A stretch of 44,514 bases of DNA from an uncultured Eubacterium sp. (GTDB lineage Bacteria; Bacillota; Clostridia; Peptostreptococcales; Anaerovoracaceae). The notes under the pieces were generated by a model, which saw nothing but the letters and a program-made list of their open reading frames with translations, was not told the origin of the DNA and did no database searches. Location of the stretch: positions 1-44,514 of the forward strand of contig CALCKF010000088.1 of the NCBI GenBank assembly GCA_937966095.1, given 5' to 3'. Shown one piece after another: positions 41,679 through 44,514 of this stretch. Made by a program: the position numbers and the translations under genes. The first letter of the stretch is position 1. Each line of letters opens with the position of its first letter.

Positions 41679-43607
41679 ATGGGAAAAACATTAGCATATA
41701 AAATTCTGGAGGCGCACCTGATCGATGGCAGATTGTCGCCCGGAGAAGATATCACCATCAAGATAGATCAGACCCTGACACAGGATTCTACCGGTACCAT
41801 GGTTTATCTTCAGCTGGAGGCCATGGATGTGGACAAGGTCAAAACAGAGCTTTCGGTAGCATACATAGATCATAACACGCTGCAGACAGGATTTGAAAAT
41901 GCGGATGATCATGAATTTATCAAGAGCGTTGCAAAGAGACATGGAGTGCTGTTCTCAAAACCGGGAAACGGCATATGTCATCAGCTGCATCTGGAAAATT
42001 ACGGTAAACCGGGCAAGACTTTGCTGGGTTCTGACAGTCATACGCCTACCGGAGGAGGTCTTGGAATGATCGCAATAGGTGCAGGCGGTCTTGATGTTGC
42101 AGTGGCAATGGCAAAAGGAACTTACAGCCTTACTGCTCCAAAAGTGGTGAAGGTGGAGCTGAAAGGCAGTCTCAGACCATGGGTATCTGCAAAAGATGTG
42201 ATATTGTATGTACTTAAACAGCTGACAGTAAAAGGCGGCGTAGGCAGGATAATCGAATATACTGGTGATGGAGTCAAGAGCCTGTCGGTGACAGATCGTG
42301 CCACTATCACAAATATGGGAGCAGAGCTGGGAGCAACCACATCAGTGTTCCCAAGCGATGAAAATACTCTTGAGTATCTCAGATCACAGGGACGTGAAGG
42401 AGATTATGTGCCTATGAGTGCAGATGATGATGCAGTATATGATGAGGAACTGATAGTGGATCTCGATGCACTCACACCGCTGGCGGCAATGCCTCACAGT
42501 CCCGACAATGTGGACAGCGTAAGCAATATAGGAGGTATAAAGGTGGATCAGGTAGCAATAGGAAGCTGTACGAATTCATCATATACTGATCTGATGAAAG
42601 TGGCTGCAATATTAAAAGGAAAGAAAGTACATCCTGATGTAAGCCTTGTAATTTCTCCGGGATCCAGCAAGATCCTGGCAAAGATGGCTGAAAACGGTGC
42701 ACTTGCAGATATAATAAGCGCAGGAGCCAGAATAATAGAAAATGCGTGCGGCCCTTGTATAGGAATGGGGCAGTCGCCTAAATCAGGTGCAGTATCTCTC
42801 AGAACATTCAACAGAAACTTCAAGGGGAGAAGCGGGACACTTGATGCAGAAGTATATCTTGTCAGTCCTGAAACGGCAGCAATTTCTGCTGTGAAGGGTG
42901 TACTCACAGATGGCATGAGCAGCGGTGAGGAACTGCCTGATATAGAAATGACAGATTTCGTACCGAATGATAATTTCATTGTTTATCCTCAGGGGTATGA
43001 CAGGAATAATACAGAAGTCGAAATGGGGCCTAATATAAAGCCATTCCCAAGGAATACATCGCTTCCTGAAAAGGTAGAAGCGAAAGTGGTGCTTCATGCA
43101 GGTGACAATATCACGACAGATGATATCATGCCTTCGGATTCAAGACTTCTTCCTTACAGATCCAACATACCTTATCTTTCCAATTACTGTTTTGAAAAGA
43201 TAGACAGCGGATTTTCACAAAGGTGTAAAGACGCCGGAAAATGCGCCATCATAGGAGGAGACAATTACGGACAGGGAAGCAGCAGAGAACATGCCGCACT
43301 GGCACCTCTGTATCTTGGAGTCAAATTTGTAGTAGCGAAATCATTTGCAAGGATCCACAGATCAAATCTGATAAACAGCGGGATAATTCCGCTGGTATTT
43401 GACGATCCGGCAGATTACGACGATCTGAGCATAGGAGATGATCTGGTTATAGAAAATGCACCGGCCCAGGTGAGGTCAGGAAAGGTGGAAGTAAATAACC
43501 TTACTACCGGGAAAACCTATAAAACAACTACAAATTTCTCCGATAAGGAGATAGAACTGATAATCAGCGGCGGAAAGATAAATTATATGAAAGGACAGGT
43601 AAAATAA
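41679..43607 (+). CDS. acn: Aconitate hydratase
   Basis: 642 residues from ATG 41679, with ACAGGAGGTAAAG; earlier in-frame starts overlap the promoter. Length and order (large domain fused to the swivel domain) match the mitochondrial-type aconitase of Clostridia. [4Fe-4S] ligands C297 in GSCTNSS and C357/C360 in NACGPCIG are present. GSDSHTPTGGGLGMIAIGAGGLDVAVAMA and GDNYGQGSSREHAALAPLYLG are the other family blocks. It interconverts citrate and isocitrate. Isocitrate dehydrogenase follows directly, so together they make 2-oxoglutarate for glutamate synthesis in what is probably an incomplete citric-acid cycle. Confidence 0.95.
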   Translation: MGKTLAYKILEAHLIDGRLSPGEDITIKIDQTLTQDSTGTMVYLQLEAMDVDKVKTELSVAYIDHNTLQTGFENADDHEFIKSVAKRHGVLFSKPGNGICHQLHLENYGKPGKTLLGSDSHTPTGGGLGMIAIGAGGLDVAVAMAKGTYSLTAPKVVKVELKGSLRPWVSAKDVILYVLKQLTVKGGVGRIIEYTGDGVKSLSVTDRATITNMGAELGATTSVFPSDENTLEYLRSQGREGDYVPMSADDDAVYDEELIVDLDALTPLAAMPHSPDNVDSVSNIGGIKVDQVAIGSCTNSSYTDLMKVAAILKGKKVHPDVSLVISPGSSKILAKMAENGALADIISAGARIIENACGPCIGMGQSPKSGAVSLRTFNRNFKGRSGTLDAEVYLVSPETAAISAVKGVLTDGMSSGEELPDIEMTDFVPNDNFIVYPQGYDRNNTEVEMGPNIKPFPRNTSLPEKVEAKVVLHAGDNITTDDIMPSDSRLLPYRSNIPYLSNYCFEKIDSGFSQRCKDAGKCAIIGGDNYGQGSSREHAALAPLYLGVKFVVAKSFARIHRSNLINSGIIPLVFDDPADYDDLSIGDDLVIENAPAQVRSGKVEVNNLTTGKTYKTTTNFSDKEIELIISGGKINYMKGQVK

Positions 43608-43608
43608 T

Positions 43609-44514
43609 ATGGAATATCTGAAAAGCTTTGAAAAGATAGTAAAAGAGCAGCTGGAAAGAGTGGAAAGAATGAAGGCGGCTCCTCAGTCAACCGACTATAA
43701 AAGCCTTGACAAAATAATAATAGGGATAATAGACGGTGACGGCATAGGTCCTATAATAACGCAGTCATGCAAGAAGATACTGGAACACCTGATGGCTGAT
43801 GAAATAAAGGCGGGGAAAATAGAACTGCGTGATATTGAAGGATTGACAATAGAAAACCGTATCGAAAAAATGGAAACCGTGCCTGCGGATGTTCTGGCTG
43901 CAGTAAAAGAATGCCACGTTCTTCTTAAAGGACCTACCATGACTCCGGGAAAAGGCGATAATATGCCGAATCTTGAAAGCGCTAATGTGAAACTGAGAAA
44001 AGAACTCGATCTGTTCGCCAATGTAAGACCTGTCAATATACCTGAAAAGAATATAAACTGGACATTTTTCAGAGAAAATACGGAAGGCGAGTACGCACTG
44101 GGAAGTCAGGGAGTTGATATCAATGATGATATTTCAATGGATTTCAAGGTTACTACTACAATAGGCACCACGCGTCTTGCCAGAGCGGCTTTTGAATACG
44201 CAAAGGCCAACGGTAACCAGAGAGTGACTATAGTGACAAAAGCCAATATAATGAAGAAAACAGACGGTAAATTCCTTGCATTATGTTATGAGGTAGCAAA
44301 GGATTATCCTGAGATAGATGTGGATGATTACTATGTTGACATCACGGCTGCAAATCTCATAAAAGAACCGTCCAACAGCAGATTTAATGTATTTATATTA
44401 CCTAATCTTTACGGTGATATCATAACTGACGAGGCAGCTCAGATGCAAGGAGGAGTAGGTACTGCCGGAAGTGTTAATCAGGGAGGGCGCTATGCTATGT
44501 TCGAAGCGATACAT
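43609..44514 (+). CDS. icd: Isocitrate/isopropylmalate-family dehydrogenase, probably NAD(P)-isocitrate dehydrogenase, partial
   Basis: 302 codons, running off the right edge. The ATG at 43609 lies one base after the acn stop; GGACAGG in the end of acn is the nearest ribosome-site-like sequence. The decarboxylating-dehydrogenase fold is visible: IIGIIDGDGIGP, the substrate motif SANVKLRKELDLFANVRP, FRENTEGEYALGSQG, and the metal-binding region ILPNLYGDIITDEAAQMQGGVG. It oxidises isocitrate to 2-oxoglutarate and CO2; isopropylmalate and homoisocitrate dehydrogenases share the fold, but the partner acn argues for isocitrate. Cofactor preference cannot be told from this part. Confidence 0.9.
   Translation, partial: MEYLKSFEKIVKEQLERVERMKAAPQSTDYKSLDKIIIGIIDGDGIGPIITQSCKKILEHLMADEIKAGKIELRDIEGLTIENRIEKMETVPADVLAAVKECHVLLKGPTMTPGKGDNMPNLESANVKLRKELDLFANVRPVNIPEKNINWTFFRENTEGEYALGSQGVDINDDISMDFKVTTTIGTTRLARAAFEYAKANGNQRVTIVTKANIMKKTDGKFLALCYEVAKDYPEIDVDDYYVDITAANLIKEPSNSRFNVFILPNLYGDIITDEAAQMQGGVGTAGSVNQGGRYAMFEAIH

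Overview
The window looks like chromosomal DNA of an anaerobic Firmicute of class Clostridia. The evidence is AGGAGG-type ribosome sites nearly everywhere, AT-rich intergenic DNA, a three-gene electron-bifurcating [FeFe] hydrogenase, and fermentation enzymes controlled by sigma-54 activators. An Anaerovoracaceae/Peptostreptococcales-type amino-acid fermenter is my guess from gene content only. I found no tRNA, rRNA or CRISPR array.

Layout. Positions 1-926 (minus) hold the start of an FHA-FtsW/RodA fusion, followed by a duplicated DUF6506-like gene (1150-1710). The hydCBA operon (5849-1789, minus) and birA (7109-6129, minus) come next. Then comes rpsO-pnp (7361-9817) with a structured leader, and a class II aldolase (9896-10876). 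An FAD-dependent oxidoreductase gene is split in two (11006-11515 and 14447-15331) by a 3,012-bp intervening element. That element carries a collagen-like protein gene, a small ORF and a large serine recombinase. Both junctions share the 11-bp core GGCTCTACCGG in the same reading frame, so precise excision would restore a 437-residue enzyme.

Positions 15517-36864 form a catabolic island. It holds a CoA-acylating-type aldehyde dehydrogenase, a sigma-54 activator, an NCS1 permease, a YgeY-type M20 hydrolase, PreT, PreA, a dihydropyrimidinase, a biotin-dependent-type carboxyltransferase, a HAD phosphatase, a class III aminotransferase, an Mrp-type Fe-S carrier and a second sigma-54 activator. 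A last operon follows, with a beta-alanyl-CoA ammonia-lyase-like protein, two CaiB/BaiF CoA-transferases and an NhaC-type transporter. Three near-consensus sigma-54 promoters (15517, 18783, 32531) sit upstream of the aldehyde dehydrogenase, the permease operon and the lyase operon. Read together (inference), pyrimidines are imported, reduced and hydrolysed to beta-alanine. Beta-alanine then either goes through malonate semialdehyde and malonyl-CoA to acetyl-CoA, or is activated to beta-alanyl-CoA and deaminated to acrylyl-CoA.

The right end (36969-44514) has a split ThrE-type exporter (minus), a saccharopine-dehydrogenase-like protein with an APC permease (minus), and an aconitase-isocitrate dehydrogenase pair (plus) that runs off the window. 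The two strongest leads are the recombinase-collagen element that interrupts the oxidoreductase in frame and the sigma-54-controlled pyrimidine/beta-amino-acid fermentation island.
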